From Neobacillus rhizosphaerae (GTDB lineage: Bacteria; Bacillota; Bacilli; Bacillales; Cytobacillaceae): a DNA stretch of 64,000 bases. Of the stretch, positions 1 through 8,818 are shown in pieces. Made by a program: the position numbers and the translations under genes. The stretch spans positions 57,360 through 121,359 of the forward strand of contig NZ_CALBWS010000011.1 of the NCBI RefSeq assembly GCF_937468385.1, given 5' to 3'. Below the pieces are notes generated by a model. The model saw only the letters and a list, made by a program, of their open reading frames with translations, did not search any database and had not been told where the DNA came from. The stretch's first letter is position 1, and each line of letters begins with the position of its first letter.

Positions 1-1
1 T

Positions 2-1294
2 GAACTTCGTATTAAACAGAAAGCTCACGAAAAAGGTCTGCTTGTCATGGGTCCTGACTGTGGTACAGGGATCCAAACTGGGGTGCCAATGGCTTTTGCA
101 AATATTGTGAAGCAAGGAAATATTGGTATTGTTGGAGCTTCTGGTACAGGTATTCAAGAAGTGTCTACAATTATCGATCGCATCGGTGGAGGCGTAAGCC
201 ATGCTATCGGAACTGGTGGTCGTGATCTGTCTGAAACGATTGGTGCAATTACCATGATGGACGCAATTAAAGGATTGGAAGTACACAAACAGTCAGAAGT
301 TATTGCTATTATTTCTAAGCCACCAGCAAAAGATGTACGTGACCAAGTTGTTAACTTACTTCAAGGTTTATCAAAACCAGTAGTTGCTATTTTCCTAGGA
401 GAAGCTCCACATTCACATGAAGGAAATGTCCACTATGCAAATACGCTTGAAGAAACAGCTGCTATTGCTGTTGATCTTGCAAAGGGCAATCCTATTAAAG
501 CAAACTATAATATTCTTACTTCCGATGTGCCAGCTGCAGACTTGAAACCAGAGCAAACAACGATCAAAGGTCTCTATTCAGGCGGTACACTTGGGTATGA
601 AGCAGCTACTCTTATCAGTAGAGCTTTCGGTCTAGGAAAGTCCGAACATGCAGAAGAGGGCTACTTACTAAAAGTTAACGGCTTTGAAGTTGCTGACCTT
701 GGCGATGATATTTACACACAAGGAAAACCGCATCCAATGATTGACCCTGAAACAAGGGTTCAATATTTTGAAACAGCTGCGCAGGATGAAAAGACTGCTA
801 TTATCCTTTTTGATGTTGTTCTTGGTTATGGATCTCATGATGATATGGCTAGTGAATTAATCCCAGCTATTGAAAAGATCCAAAACGAATCAAAGAAAAA
901 CGGCAGAAATATTTACTTTGTTGGAACGGTTTGTGGAACAGAGCAAGATCCACAAGGTTACCAAGATCAAAAAAATAAGCTTGCAAAAGCTGGTGTCATC
1001 CTACGAGATAGCAACAACCAAGCTGTTCGTACAGCACTTGCAATGCTCGGTATTGATTTAAAAGAAGCAGATAAAGAAATGAAACCTGCTAGCAAAGTCT
1101 ATGAAAAACAAGATCTCACAGTTTCTCCTGCAATCGAAAAATTATTAAACGAAAAACCAAGTGTTATTAACGTTGGTTTGAAGAAATTTACGAATGCCAT
1201 TACTGAAAATGGCGGTACGGTTGTTCAGTTCGACTGGCGTCCAGTTGCAGGTGGAAATGAAAGAATGCGTAAAATCTTAGCTGTGCTTCGTTAA
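2..1294 (+). CDS. allF: Oxamate carbamoyltransferase subunit AllF (FdrA family), 5' end outside window
   Basis: The reading frame is open from base 2, so the gene starts upstream of the window and only its 3' part is present. The visible protein has the succinyl-CoA-synthetase-like fold of the FdrA family, with Gly-rich stretches such as GIVGASGTGIQE and GTGGRDLSETIGA. It is followed by genes of the ylbE and ylbF families and a carbamate kinase, the same order as E. coli fdrA-ylbE-ylbF-ybcF. That E. coli set has been assigned to oxamate carbamoyltransferase (AllFGH) with kinase AllK. The likely role is conversion of oxalurate to oxamate and carbamoyl phosphate late in purine/allantoin breakdown. 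Family assignment is firm; the substrate is inferred from gene order. Confidence 0.85.
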   Translation, partial: ELRIKQKAHEKGLLVMGPDCGTGIQTGVPMAFANIVKQGNIGIVGASGTGIQEVSTIIDRIGGGVSHAIGTGGRDLSETIGAITMMDAIKGLEVHKQSEVIAIISKPPAKDVRDQVVNLLQGLSKPVVAIFLGEAPHSHEGNVHYANTLEETAAIAVDLAKGNPIKANYNILTSDVPAADLKPEQTTIKGLYSGGTLGYEAATLISRAFGLGKSEHAEEGYLLKVNGFEVADLGDDIYTQGKPHPMIDPETRVQYFETAAQDEKTAIILFDVVLGYGSHDDMASELIPAIEKIQNESKKNGRNIYFVGTVCGTEQDPQGYQDQKNKLAKAGVILRDSNNQAVRTALAMLGIDLKEADKEMKPASKVYEKQDLTVSPAIEKLLNEKPSVINVGLKKFTNAITENGGTVVQFDWRPVAGGNERMRKILAVLR

Positions 1295-1359
1295 ACTTTG
1301 TGAAAGATAATTCAAGCTGGCGATTTTAACAAAGAAAATAAAATCTGGAGGAAAGCAAA

Positions 1360-2634
1360 ATGTACGGAACTTATAATACAATTGATGAAGCAAATAGAGC
1401 GGTAATCGATAAAATTGTTGCCGGTGCCCCTTTTTTAGTAGATGTTGTTCCAGCTAAATCAGTTATTGAGGAATTAAACGGGAAAGTCCTGCTCCATGCA
1501 GGTCCACCAATTAAGTGGGATAACATGCCTAGCCCTATGCAGGGTTCATGTATTGGAGCTGTTCTTTTTGAAGGATGGGCAGCAAACGCTGATGAGGCAA
1601 CTGTCATGCTTAAAAATGGCGAGGTGGAATTTATTCCATGTCACCATGTAAATGCAGTTGGACCAATGGGTGGTATCACTTCAGGTAGTATGCCTGTTGT
1701 TGTTGTTGAAAACCGTGAACAGAGCAACACTGCTTATTGTACAATGAATGAAGGTATTGGTAAGGTCCTACGTTTCGGTGCTTATTCTGAAGAGGTGACA
1801 AATCGCCTTGCATGGATGAGAGATGTTCTCGCCCCTACTATCTCTAAGGCACTTAAAGTAAAAGGTGATGGACTAAACATCAACGTTATGATTGCCAAAG
1901 CGATTACAATGGGTGACGAATTCCACCAACGTAACATCGCTGCGTCCCTAATTTTCTTAAAAGAAATTGCACCGTTTATTTTACAAACAGATGTATCTGA
2001 AAAGGATAAGCAAGAGGTTGTTAAATTCCTTGCTGATACAGATCAATTTTTCTTAAATATTGCGATGGCTACTAGTAAGGCTGTTATGGACGCATCTAGA
2101 ACGATCCAACACGGTACCGTTGTAACAGCTATGTGCCGGAATGGATATGAATTTGGAATCCGGATTAGTGGTATGGGTGACCAATGGTTTACCGCACCAG
2201 TAAATACACCGCAAGGCTTATTCTTCACTGGCTACACTCAAGAAATGGCTAGTCCAGACATGGGAGACAGTGCGATTACAGAAACCTTTGGAGTAGGCGG
2301 ATTTGCAATGGTTGCTGCCCCAGGTGTAACACGTTTTGTTGGTGCGGGTGGCTTTGACGACGCCCTAAGAACAAGCAATGATATGATGGAAATTTGTATC
2401 GACCAAAACCCTAACTTTACGATTCCGACTTGGGATTTCCAAGGTGCATGCCTTGGTATTGATGCAAGGAAGGTTGTTGAAACAGGAATTGAACCAGTGA
2501 TTAACACAGGAATTGCTCACAAAGAAGCAGGTGTAGGTCAAATCGGTGCTGGTACTGTTCGTGCACCATTAGCATGCTTTGAAAAGGCAATTGAAGCTTA
2601 TGCAGTAAAGCTTGGTCTCATTGAGGCATTGTAA
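1360..2634 (+). CDS. allG: Oxamate carbamoyltransferase subunit AllG (YlbE/DUF1116 family)
   Basis: This 424-residue protein belongs to the DUF1116 (YlbE/YahG) family, with typical stretches such as MQGSCIGAVLFEGWA (about residue 60), NAVGPMGGITSGSMP and GMGDQWFTAPVNTP. A strong ribosome site (GGAGGAAAG) lies 5-6 bases before the ATG. It sits 65 bp after allF and abuts allH, so the three are probably co-transcribed and form one enzyme. The role in oxalurate cleavage follows from the E. coli homologue and gene order. No residue in the sequence on its own proves the substrate. Confidence 0.85.
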   Translation: MYGTYNTIDEANRAVIDKIVAGAPFLVDVVPAKSVIEELNGKVLLHAGPPIKWDNMPSPMQGSCIGAVLFEGWAANADEATVMLKNGEVEFIPCHHVNAVGPMGGITSGSMPVVVVENREQSNTAYCTMNEGIGKVLRFGAYSEEVTNRLAWMRDVLAPTISKALKVKGDGLNINVMIAKAITMGDEFHQRNIAASLIFLKEIAPFILQTDVSEKDKQEVVKFLADTDQFFLNIAMATSKAVMDASRTIQHGTVVTAMCRNGYEFGIRISGMGDQWFTAPVNTPQGLFFTGYTQEMASPDMGDSAITETFGVGGFAMVAAPGVTRFVGAGGFDDALRTSNDMMEICIDQNPNFTIPTWDFQGACLGIDARKVVETGIEPVINTGIAHKEAGVGQIGAGTVRAPLACFEKAIEAYAVKLGLIEAL

Positions 2635-3531
2635 ATGATTAAATATACACTTTTTGGAGGGGAATATAGTTATCTTATTCCCCTTCTTCTTTGTGAAAAA
2701 AACATTGGACAAGTTCATAGTATTTTTGCAAATGGCTTTAATATTAAAATGGGGGACTCCTTAATTTTTATTGGTAATAAGAAGAACGGCTTGCTTCCAT
2801 TTGGGATCCATCTCACTCCTATTGATACATCGAGAGCTGTAATGCTTATTAAAAGCAATGAAAGCGTTTTCTGGGATAAGGATACAGCATCACTAATATT
2901 CTCAGAAATGTCATTAAGCTTGGAAAAAGGCAGCAGATTTAAAAATGATATATTTCCTGTTTCTAAAAATGTTTTCTATAAAGATAAATTAACTAATCTT
3001 AAAGAATTGTTAATCACAAATGGTCAGCCGACTGGGTTGGATATTTATATCAATGAATTTTTAAGCAAGTATGATAGGGTTTCCGATGAAAATTGGTCAG
3101 AAGGAGAACAATATATACTAGGGCTGATGGATGTTGTTTTGACGAACGACCACTCTCTTATAGAGAAGACACTCCGCTTTTTTCTTGGGAGAGGGAAAGG
3201 ACTAACCCCTTCAGGTGATGATCTAATGGTTGGGTTACTTGCATTTGCTTCTATCACAAATTTTATTTCAGTTGCTTTTTATGAGGAATTATCCAAATTG
3301 GTTGAAAAGGAACCGATTACAACTGACGTGAGTAAGGAATATTTGCGATATGCACTGAAGAATGAGTTTAGTTCGACAGTTACTGACGTAATAAATTCAA
3401 TCGGCTCTAATAAGCCTTGGCTTTCCGAAGCTGCATTCGATCGATTACTTGGGGTGGGGCATAGTTCTGGTTTGGATACATTATTTGGAATTCTTGTAGG
3501 AATGTTAGCATATAACCAATTTTTTGAATAA
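2635..3531 (+). CDS. allH: Oxamate carbamoyltransferase subunit AllH (YlbF/DUF2877 family)
   Basis: This 298-residue protein matches the DUF2877 (YlbF) family, including the conserved block GRGKGLTPSGDDLMVGLLAF near residue 185. Its ATG follows the allG stop codon with no gap (TAAATG) and no good ribosome site of its own, so translation is probably coupled to allG. With AllF and AllG it should form the three-component oxamate carbamoyltransferase. The sequence diverges more than its partners do, but the glycine-rich motif and position make the call solid. Confidence 0.82.
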   Translation: MIKYTLFGGEYSYLIPLLLCEKNIGQVHSIFANGFNIKMGDSLIFIGNKKNGLLPFGIHLTPIDTSRAVMLIKSNESVFWDKDTASLIFSEMSLSLEKGSRFKNDIFPVSKNVFYKDKLTNLKELLITNGQPTGLDIYINEFLSKYDRVSDENWSEGEQYILGLMDVVLTNDHSLIEKTLRFFLGRGKGLTPSGDDLMVGLLAFASITNFISVAFYEELSKLVEKEPITTDVSKEYLRYALKNEFSSTVTDVINSIGSNKPWLSEAAFDRLLGVGHSSGLDTLFGILVGMLAYNQFFE

Positions 3532-3830
3532 TAAACAAGCTCTCCAAGTCGCAGTGAAGAATTATTCGGCACCCGAAATAAAGGATATGAAATTTTTTTG
3601 ACATTTCTTAATTGATTTCTTTAATGTTACGTGATTAAGAGAAATCGCGAAATAATAAGGTTTTTACGATGCTTCGACATGACCTAAAAGTATTTTGTTA
3701 TGTTTTTTTAATCTTTTTTTATGAAAACGCATTATTTTTTTACGGTTTGTTAATTTGATAATAGTGTTTTCTATCCCTAAACTATAAGTAGATAGTCTAT
3801 CTAATATATATGAAACAATGAGGTGTTATT
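3532..3830 (+). other. AT-rich intergenic region before the carbamate kinase gene
   Basis: These 299 bp are very AT-rich with several T-runs. A TTGACA at about 3597-3602 could be a -35 element, but no convincing -10 follows at the right distance. A degenerate cre-like sequence (ATGAAAACGCATTAT, 3721) lacks the conserved 3' C. No clear intrinsic terminator is visible. The kinase gene may therefore have its own promoter, but I cannot place it. Confidence 0.4.
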
Positions 3831-4766
3831 GTGAGTAAAATTGTCCTTGCTATCGGAGGAAATGCAATCATCAAAGAAGGACAAAAGGGTACCATTGAGG
3901 AACAGCAACAAAATATTTATGAAAGTTGTGAACCTGTACTTGGATTAATCGAACAGGGGAACACTGTTGTCATCACTCATGGAAATGGTCCACAAGTGGG
4001 TAATACATTAATTAAATCCAAACTGGCTGAAACAGTGGTTCCGGCTTATCCTTTAGATGTTTGTGACGCAGAAACTCAAGGGAACTTGGGATATTTAATT
4101 CAACAAGCATTTAGAAATAAAATGGTAGAACGTAAAATTGAAAAAACTGTAGCAACAGTTGTTACACAGTCAATAGTTTCAAAAGACGATCCTGCCTTTG
4201 AAACGCTTACTAAGCCAATTGGACCATTTTATTCAAAAGAAGAAATGGAAGAAATCCTTAAAGTGGAAAACCTTACTTTTGTTGAAGACAGTGGTAGAGG
4301 ATACAGACGTGTTGTGGCATCTCCAAAGCCAATCAAAATTGTTGAAAAAGAGGCCATTGAAGCATTACTTGAAAAAGACATTACCGTTATTACAGCTGGT
4401 GGGGGAGGAATCCCTGTTGTAGAAGAAAACGGAATGCTTGTGGGTGTAGAAGCAGTCATTGATAAGGATTTTGCTAGCGCTCTCTTGGCTGCTGAAATCA
4501 ATGCAGATTATTTATTTATCTTGACCGGTGTTGAACAGGTTGCCATTCATTTTGGAACGCCAAATCAACAAAATCTTTTAGAAATGTCAGTCGATGATGC
4601 ACTTCGTTATATGGAAGAAGGACATTTTCCAAAAGGCAGCATGGGTCCAAAAATAGAAGCAGCCATTATGTTTTTAAATAAAGGCGGAAAAAACGTCATT
4701 ATTACATCGATTGACAAGCTTCAAGATGCACTATTAGGCAAAACAGGTACACGAGTAGTTTTATAA
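3831..4766 (+). CDS. arcC: Carbamate kinase (ArcC/AllK type)
   Basis: This 311-residue amino-acid-kinase-fold protein has the carbamate kinase signatures: GGNAIIKEGQKG at the N-terminus, THGNGPQVGN near residue 50, and FPKGSMGPKIEAA near the C-terminus. It makes ATP from carbamoyl phosphate and ADP. GTG is the start, preceded by AATGAGGTG. Its place after allFGH points to use of carbamoyl phosphate released from oxalurate, the AllK role, rather than the arginine deiminase pathway; no arcA or arcB is visible here. Length is normal for the family. Confidence 0.92.
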   Translation: MSKIVLAIGGNAIIKEGQKGTIEEQQQNIYESCEPVLGLIEQGNTVVITHGNGPQVGNTLIKSKLAETVVPAYPLDVCDAETQGNLGYLIQQAFRNKMVERKIEKTVATVVTQSIVSKDDPAFETLTKPIGPFYSKEEMEEILKVENLTFVEDSGRGYRRVVASPKPIKIVEKEAIEALLEKDITVITAGGGGIPVVEENGMLVGVEAVIDKDFASALLAAEINADYLFILTGVEQVAIHFGTPNQQNLLEMSVDDALRYMEEGHFPKGSMGPKIEAAIMFLNKGGKNVIITSIDKLQDALLGKTGTRVVL

Positions 4767-4803
4767 ACCAATCCCCAGAAAATATGTCTAAAGGAGACAA
4801 GAC

Positions 4804-6171
4804 ATGAAAAAGAGAAATATATTTGCAATGATAGCATCCTTATTATTCATGCTTATTTCAGGTGCTCAAGTATTTGCAGCAGATCAACTTTCAGAAGTGA
4901 AAACTCCTCACGGATTCTACGCTTTTGTAGTTATTATTCCATTAATTGTAATACTTGCGCTTTTATTTATGAAAGTGGACATGGTAGCAGCAGGGTTTGT
5001 AGGTGGCGCCTTGGCGATGATCATTGGTGGAGTTGGCCTAGCACAAGCTAATGAACAGTTCATTAAAACAATTCCAACTATGCTCTCCATTACTGTACCA
5101 ATTATTAACTCCGCAATTGCGATGGCTGTTTTTAAATCAGGTGGTTATACGGCAGCACTGACATTAGTTCGTCGAGCAATTAAAGGCAAGGTTGAATATT
5201 TCGCTGTATTTATTGTTATTTTACAAGCTGCAGCAACATATATGTCCGGTATCGGTGGCGGTAGTGCCATGGTTATTGCACCACTAGCTTTCGCAGCAGT
5301 GGGAGCGATTCCTGAATTAATTGCTGCTATGTCCATTGCAGCAGCAGTTTCTTTTACAACATCTCCTGCATCACTTGAATCGGGAATTGTGTCGAAACTT
5401 TCCGGAATTCCAGTTGACCAGTATGTTTCGGAAATGAGATTATTTTGGCTTGGCTTTGTCCTTCTAGCGATTGCCATCGGTTTTTATGGTGCGAAGAAAC
5501 GTAAAGTTATCTTTAAGGGCGAAGAAAGCGCAGAATTCGCTGGCATGACAAATGCTCAAATTTTTAAAGTTACGATTCCTGTAATTTTCCTATTATCAGC
5601 TGTTATTATTGGACCTTTTATTAACAAAGCAGTAGGATCACCAATTATTACTCCTTTAGTTTATACAGTCATTACACTTGTTTTAATCTTTGTTTGTACG
5701 AAATTTAATGTCAATCAATCCGTTGAGGCAATGGTTGATGGCTCTACTTATATTTTAAAAAGTTTATTTGCAGTAGGTATTTTCCTATCATTTATCAATA
5801 TCATTGGCGACACTGGAGCCTTTAAAGTAATTGCAGGAATCGCACAAAGTGCACCTTCTGCTATCGTTGTTCCTGCAGCTGTTTTAGCAGGGATTCTTGT
5901 TGGGATTCCAGCAGGTGCTTACGTTGGATCGATTCTTGGTCTAGTATTACCAGTGGCTGTTTCACTCGGATTTTCACCAGTTGCCTTTGGATTCGTAGCG
6001 ATGGGCGTTGGGCTAGGAAGCCAACTAAGCTTTGTAAACATTACGATGCAAGCATTATCTGCAGGATTCCAAATTCCAATTATCCAAGTTGTTAAAGGTA
6101 ATGCAAAATGGGTTGGCGGAGCAATGGTTATTCTGCTTGTTATCTCATTCTTTTTTGGAAAAGTAGCTTAA
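4804..6171 (+). CDS. Multi-pass permease of the ion-transporter (GntP/DcuC/citrate-like) type
   Basis: This 455-residue integral membrane protein starts with a signal-like hydrophobic segment ending GAQVFA (residues 1-25), followed by about eleven further membrane spans. Gly/Ala/Ser-rich segments such as SGIGGGSAMVIAPLA and TTSPASLESGIVSKL resemble carboxylate permeases of the IT superfamily, but I cannot name the exact family. It lies 37 bp after the carbamate kinase with a good ribosome site (AAAGGAGAC). It probably imports the compound that feeds the allFGH pathway, perhaps a ureide, oxamate-like anion or pyrimidine derivative. The substrate is inferred from position only. Confidence 0.7.
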   Translation: MKKRNIFAMIASLLFMLISGAQVFAADQLSEVKTPHGFYAFVVIIPLIVILALLFMKVDMVAAGFVGGALAMIIGGVGLAQANEQFIKTIPTMLSITVPIINSAIAMAVFKSGGYTAALTLVRRAIKGKVEYFAVFIVILQAAATYMSGIGGGSAMVIAPLAFAAVGAIPELIAAMSIAAAVSFTTSPASLESGIVSKLSGIPVDQYVSEMRLFWLGFVLLAIAIGFYGAKKRKVIFKGEESAEFAGMTNAQIFKVTIPVIFLLSAVIIGPFINKAVGSPIITPLVYTVITLVLIFVCTKFNVNQSVEAMVDGSTYILKSLFAVGIFLSFINIIGDTGAFKVIAGIAQSAPSAIVVPAAVLAGILVGIPAGAYVGSILGLVLPVAVSLGFSPVAFGFVAMGVGLGSQLSFVNITMQALSAGFQIPIIQVVKGNAKWVGGAMVILLVISFFFGKVA

Positions 6172-6192
6172 TTCATACAAGCTAGTGGATAT

Positions 6193-6241
6193 GTGGACTC
6201 GCAACTAATAGGGCCTTAGGGCATGTCAGTTGCGAGTTCAC
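6193..6241 (+). other. Stem-loop between permease and amidohydrolase genes
   Basis: GTGGACTCGCAACT (6193-6206) pairs with AGTTGCGAGTTCAC (6228-6241) around a 21-base loop that contains a small GCC/GGC pair. The T-run that follows is broken (TTTAAAAAAATCTTTTT). It could be a partial terminator or a processing/stabilising hairpin that sets the ratio of permease to enzyme mRNA. Confidence 0.5.
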
Positions 6242-6272
6242 TTTAAAAAAATCTTTTTGGAGGTTTAACAGA

Positions 6273-7496
6273 ATGGATATTTTAATTAAAAAAGCGAAGC
6301 TTCAAGAAGGACAAGAATTAAAGGATATCGCAATTAAAGACGGTAAAATTGTTGCGATTGAAAATAACATTGAGTCTGATGCAGCTCGTGTCATTGAGGC
6401 AAATGGAAAGGTTTTAATCCCAGGTCTTATTGAAAGCCACATCCATTTAGATAAAGCACTTATCGCTGACAGACTTCCAAACAAGTCAGGCACATTGCAA
6501 GAAGCACTTTCTGTTACTGCTCAATTAAAACCGACTTTTACAAGAGAAGATATTATTGACCGTGCTGAGCGTACACTAGAAATGCTCATTATGAATGGTG
6601 TTACAAACATTCGTACACATTCAGAATTTGACCCTTCACAAGGAATGACTGGATTTGAAGTGGTTATGGGTTTAAAAGAAAAATATAAAGATCTTGTTGA
6701 TATGCAAGTCGTTGCATTCCCACAAGAAGGTATTCTAAAAGCTCCTGGTACAGAAGAAATGATGTATAAAGCAATGGAGATGGGTGCCGACGTAGTTGGT
6801 GGTATCCCTTATAATGATACACCTTGGGACAAGCATATTGATCTAGTATTCGAAATCGCGAAAAAATACAACAAACCAATTGACTTTCATCAAGACTTTA
6901 AAGATGATGCAGATGGAATCACGATTGAATATGTTTGCGATAAAACGATTGCAGAAGGCTTTGTCGGACGAGTATCGGTCGGCCATTTAACTGCACTGGG
7001 TGCATTACCAAAGGAACGTTTAGAACCAATTATTAAAAAGATGGCAGAAGCACAAATCAATGTCATGAGCTTACCGGCAACTGACCTTCACTTAGGCGGT
7101 CGTCATGATGAATACAATGTTCGCCGTACTTTAACACCTGTTCGTGCTTTACGTGATGGTGGAGTAAATATGTGTATTGCTACGAATAATATTCGTAACC
7201 CGTTCACTCCGTATGGTACTGGTGACGTTATTCAAACAGCAATGCTTGCCATTCCAGCAGCACATCTTGGCGGTGCAGCAGACCTTCCAACGGTATTGCC
7301 AATGATTACGACTAATCCGGCAAAAGCCCTTGGTTTAGATGATTACGGAATTGAAGTTGGCAAAAAAGCTAATTTAGTCTTGCTTGATACAGAATCAGTT
7401 ACGAATGCAGTCATCGATCTTCCAATAAGATTGTTTGTGATTAAGAGTGGAAAAGTAACAGTAGAAACAACAAAAACAGTTAAGATTAACAGATAG
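6273..7496 (+). CDS. Cytosine-deaminase-like amidohydrolase with altered active site
   Basis: This 407-residue amidohydrolase-superfamily protein aligns along its length with cytosine deaminase (CodA). The metal-binding HxH (H56, H58 in SHIHLDKA), the segment VVAFPQEGIL, H206 (FHQD) and H238 (VGHLTAL) are all conserved. Two key residues differ. Where CodA has the catalytic Glu of HCDE, this protein has Phe209 (HQDF). Where CodA has the metal-ligand Asp of GHDD, it has Asn305 (ATNN). It may therefore use a different chemistry or substrate. The ribosome site GGAGG stands before the ATG. It closes the oxamate gene group, ahead of a clear terminator. Confidence 0.8.
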   Translation: MDILIKKAKLQEGQELKDIAIKDGKIVAIENNIESDAARVIEANGKVLIPGLIESHIHLDKALIADRLPNKSGTLQEALSVTAQLKPTFTREDIIDRAERTLEMLIMNGVTNIRTHSEFDPSQGMTGFEVVMGLKEKYKDLVDMQVVAFPQEGILKAPGTEEMMYKAMEMGADVVGGIPYNDTPWDKHIDLVFEIAKKYNKPIDFHQDFKDDADGITIEYVCDKTIAEGFVGRVSVGHLTALGALPKERLEPIIKKMAEAQINVMSLPATDLHLGGRHDEYNVRRTLTPVRALRDGGVNMCIATNNIRNPFTPYGTGDVIQTAMLAIPAAHLGGAADLPTVLPMITTNPAKALGLDDYGIEVGKKANLVLLDTESVTNAVIDLPIRLFVIKSGKVTVETTKTVKINR

Positions 7497-7562
7497 TTAG
7501 AATAGATTTATGTGTAACTGTTGTAATGAGTAGTAAAATCCTTCCCTAATACCCAAATATAC

Positions 7563-7597
7563 GCCCCTATATGTAGCAAGCATATAGGGGCTTTGTT
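7563..7597 (+). terminator. Rho-independent terminator after the amidohydrolase gene
   Basis: GCCCCTATATG (7563-7573) and CATATAGGGGC (7581-7591) form an 11-bp perfect stem with a 7-base loop, followed by TTTGTT. It ends the transcription unit of the oxamate region and separates it from the kinase gene. Confidence 0.9.
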
Positions 7598-7675
7598 CTA
7601 TTCCTTGTTAAAAAAATGCTATAATTGCACTAGTATAGGACTTCCAAATTCAAAATGGGAGGAAGGATAAAAATA

Positions 7676-8818
7676 ATGGAATATTCTGATATTGAAGGTA
7701 GTCTAAAAAATAAAATCTATTATGAGAAATATAAAAACAGACATGCTCAACTTAATGCAGTATTAAAAAGTATGTCAGAGGGTATTATTTTGGTTGATAA
7801 TAATAAGCAAATAGTATATCAAAATGAATTTTTTAATAATCGTCTTTTTAATGAAAATAGAAAAGTCAATCTGAAAACTGAATGTGATTTAATCCAATTC
7901 TTACAACAGGTGACTGATCCTCCGATAGACAATGTTGATGAGCTTATTAATTCAGAAGAAATTGATATAAAGTTTAGTATTAAGCAGAGCAACCGGATAA
8001 AATATTTCACGTTAAACAAGTTTAGCGTTTGCACGGAAACAGATTTTATTGGTAATGGATATTTGCTGCGTGATATTACGAAAGAAGCAGAGATTGATCA
8101 ACTGAAGACTAATTTAATTACGATCGCAAGCCATGAATTTAAGACACCGATAACGAGTATTCGCGGCAGTGTTGAAACATTAATGCGGCAAGATGCGAAT
8201 TGGGATGAGAATTTTAAGCAAGAGCTATTACAGGGGATTCATGAAGATATTTTGCATTTGCAGGATTTACTTTCAGTTTGGTTTGATATAAAGAAAATTG
8301 AAGTGGGTACAATGTCTCTAAATAAAGGATTCTTTCCAGTGTTTCAGTTAATTGCTAACGCGCTGGATCAACTCCCTCAAGAAATCATAGAAAGTAATAA
8401 AGTCCACTATGTAGAAAATAATGCTGAAGAAATACCCTTACTTTATGGAGATAGGAAACGTCTTCAACAAGTGCTCCTTAACTTAATAATGAATGGAATT
8501 GTTCACAATGACTCACCGGAGAAAAAAGTGATCATTACTGTAACTTTCGATTACCAATATGTTTATATTCATGTTAAAGATAATGGAATTGGTATTTCAA
8601 CGAAAGATAGTAAAAAAATATTTGACCGTTTTTTTAGGGTCGACAATTCTCCGCAACGGAAAACAGGCGGGACAGGTCTCGGACTATCCATTTGCATTGG
8701 ATTAATGCGAGAGCATGATGGAGACATATTAGTCGAAAGTGAACCCGGAAAGGGAAGCATTTTCACATTGAAGCTTCCAATTGTTTCGAAAGGTCATGGT
8801 GATCAAGATGAGTCATAG
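7676..8818 (+). CDS. Cytosolic PAS-domain sensor histidine kinase
   Basis: This histidine kinase of about 380 residues has no membrane segments. A PAS-like input domain (about residues 15-130, with SEGIILVDNN) is followed by a HisKA domain with H153 in ASHEFKTP. The ATPase domain carries an N-box (NLIMNGIVHND), G1 (DNGIGI), F-box (FDRFFR) and G2 (GTGLGLSI). I chose ATG 7676 over the in-frame ATG at 7655 because the ribosome site GGGAGGAAGG lies between them. It overlaps the response regulator gene, so the pair is coupled. The signal is unknown; it must be intracellular. Confidence 0.9.
   Translation: MEYSDIEGSLKNKIYYEKYKNRHAQLNAVLKSMSEGIILVDNNKQIVYQNEFFNNRLFNENRKVNLKTECDLIQFLQQVTDPPIDNVDELINSEEIDIKFSIKQSNRIKYFTLNKFSVCTETDFIGNGYLLRDITKEAEIDQLKTNLITIASHEFKTPITSIRGSVETLMRQDANWDENFKQELLQGIHEDILHLQDLLSVWFDIKKIEVGTMSLNKGFFPVFQLIANALDQLPQEIIESNKVHYVENNAEEIPLLYGDRKRLQQVLLNLIMNGIVHNDSPEKKVIITVTFDYQYVYIHVKDNGIGISTKDSKKIFDRFFRVDNSPQRKTGGTGLGLSICIGLMREHDGDILVESEPGKGSIFTLKLPIVSKGHGDQDES

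Noticed and set aside
3721..3735. cre site for CcpA before the carbamate kinase gene
   Set aside because: The 3' half of the consensus is missing.
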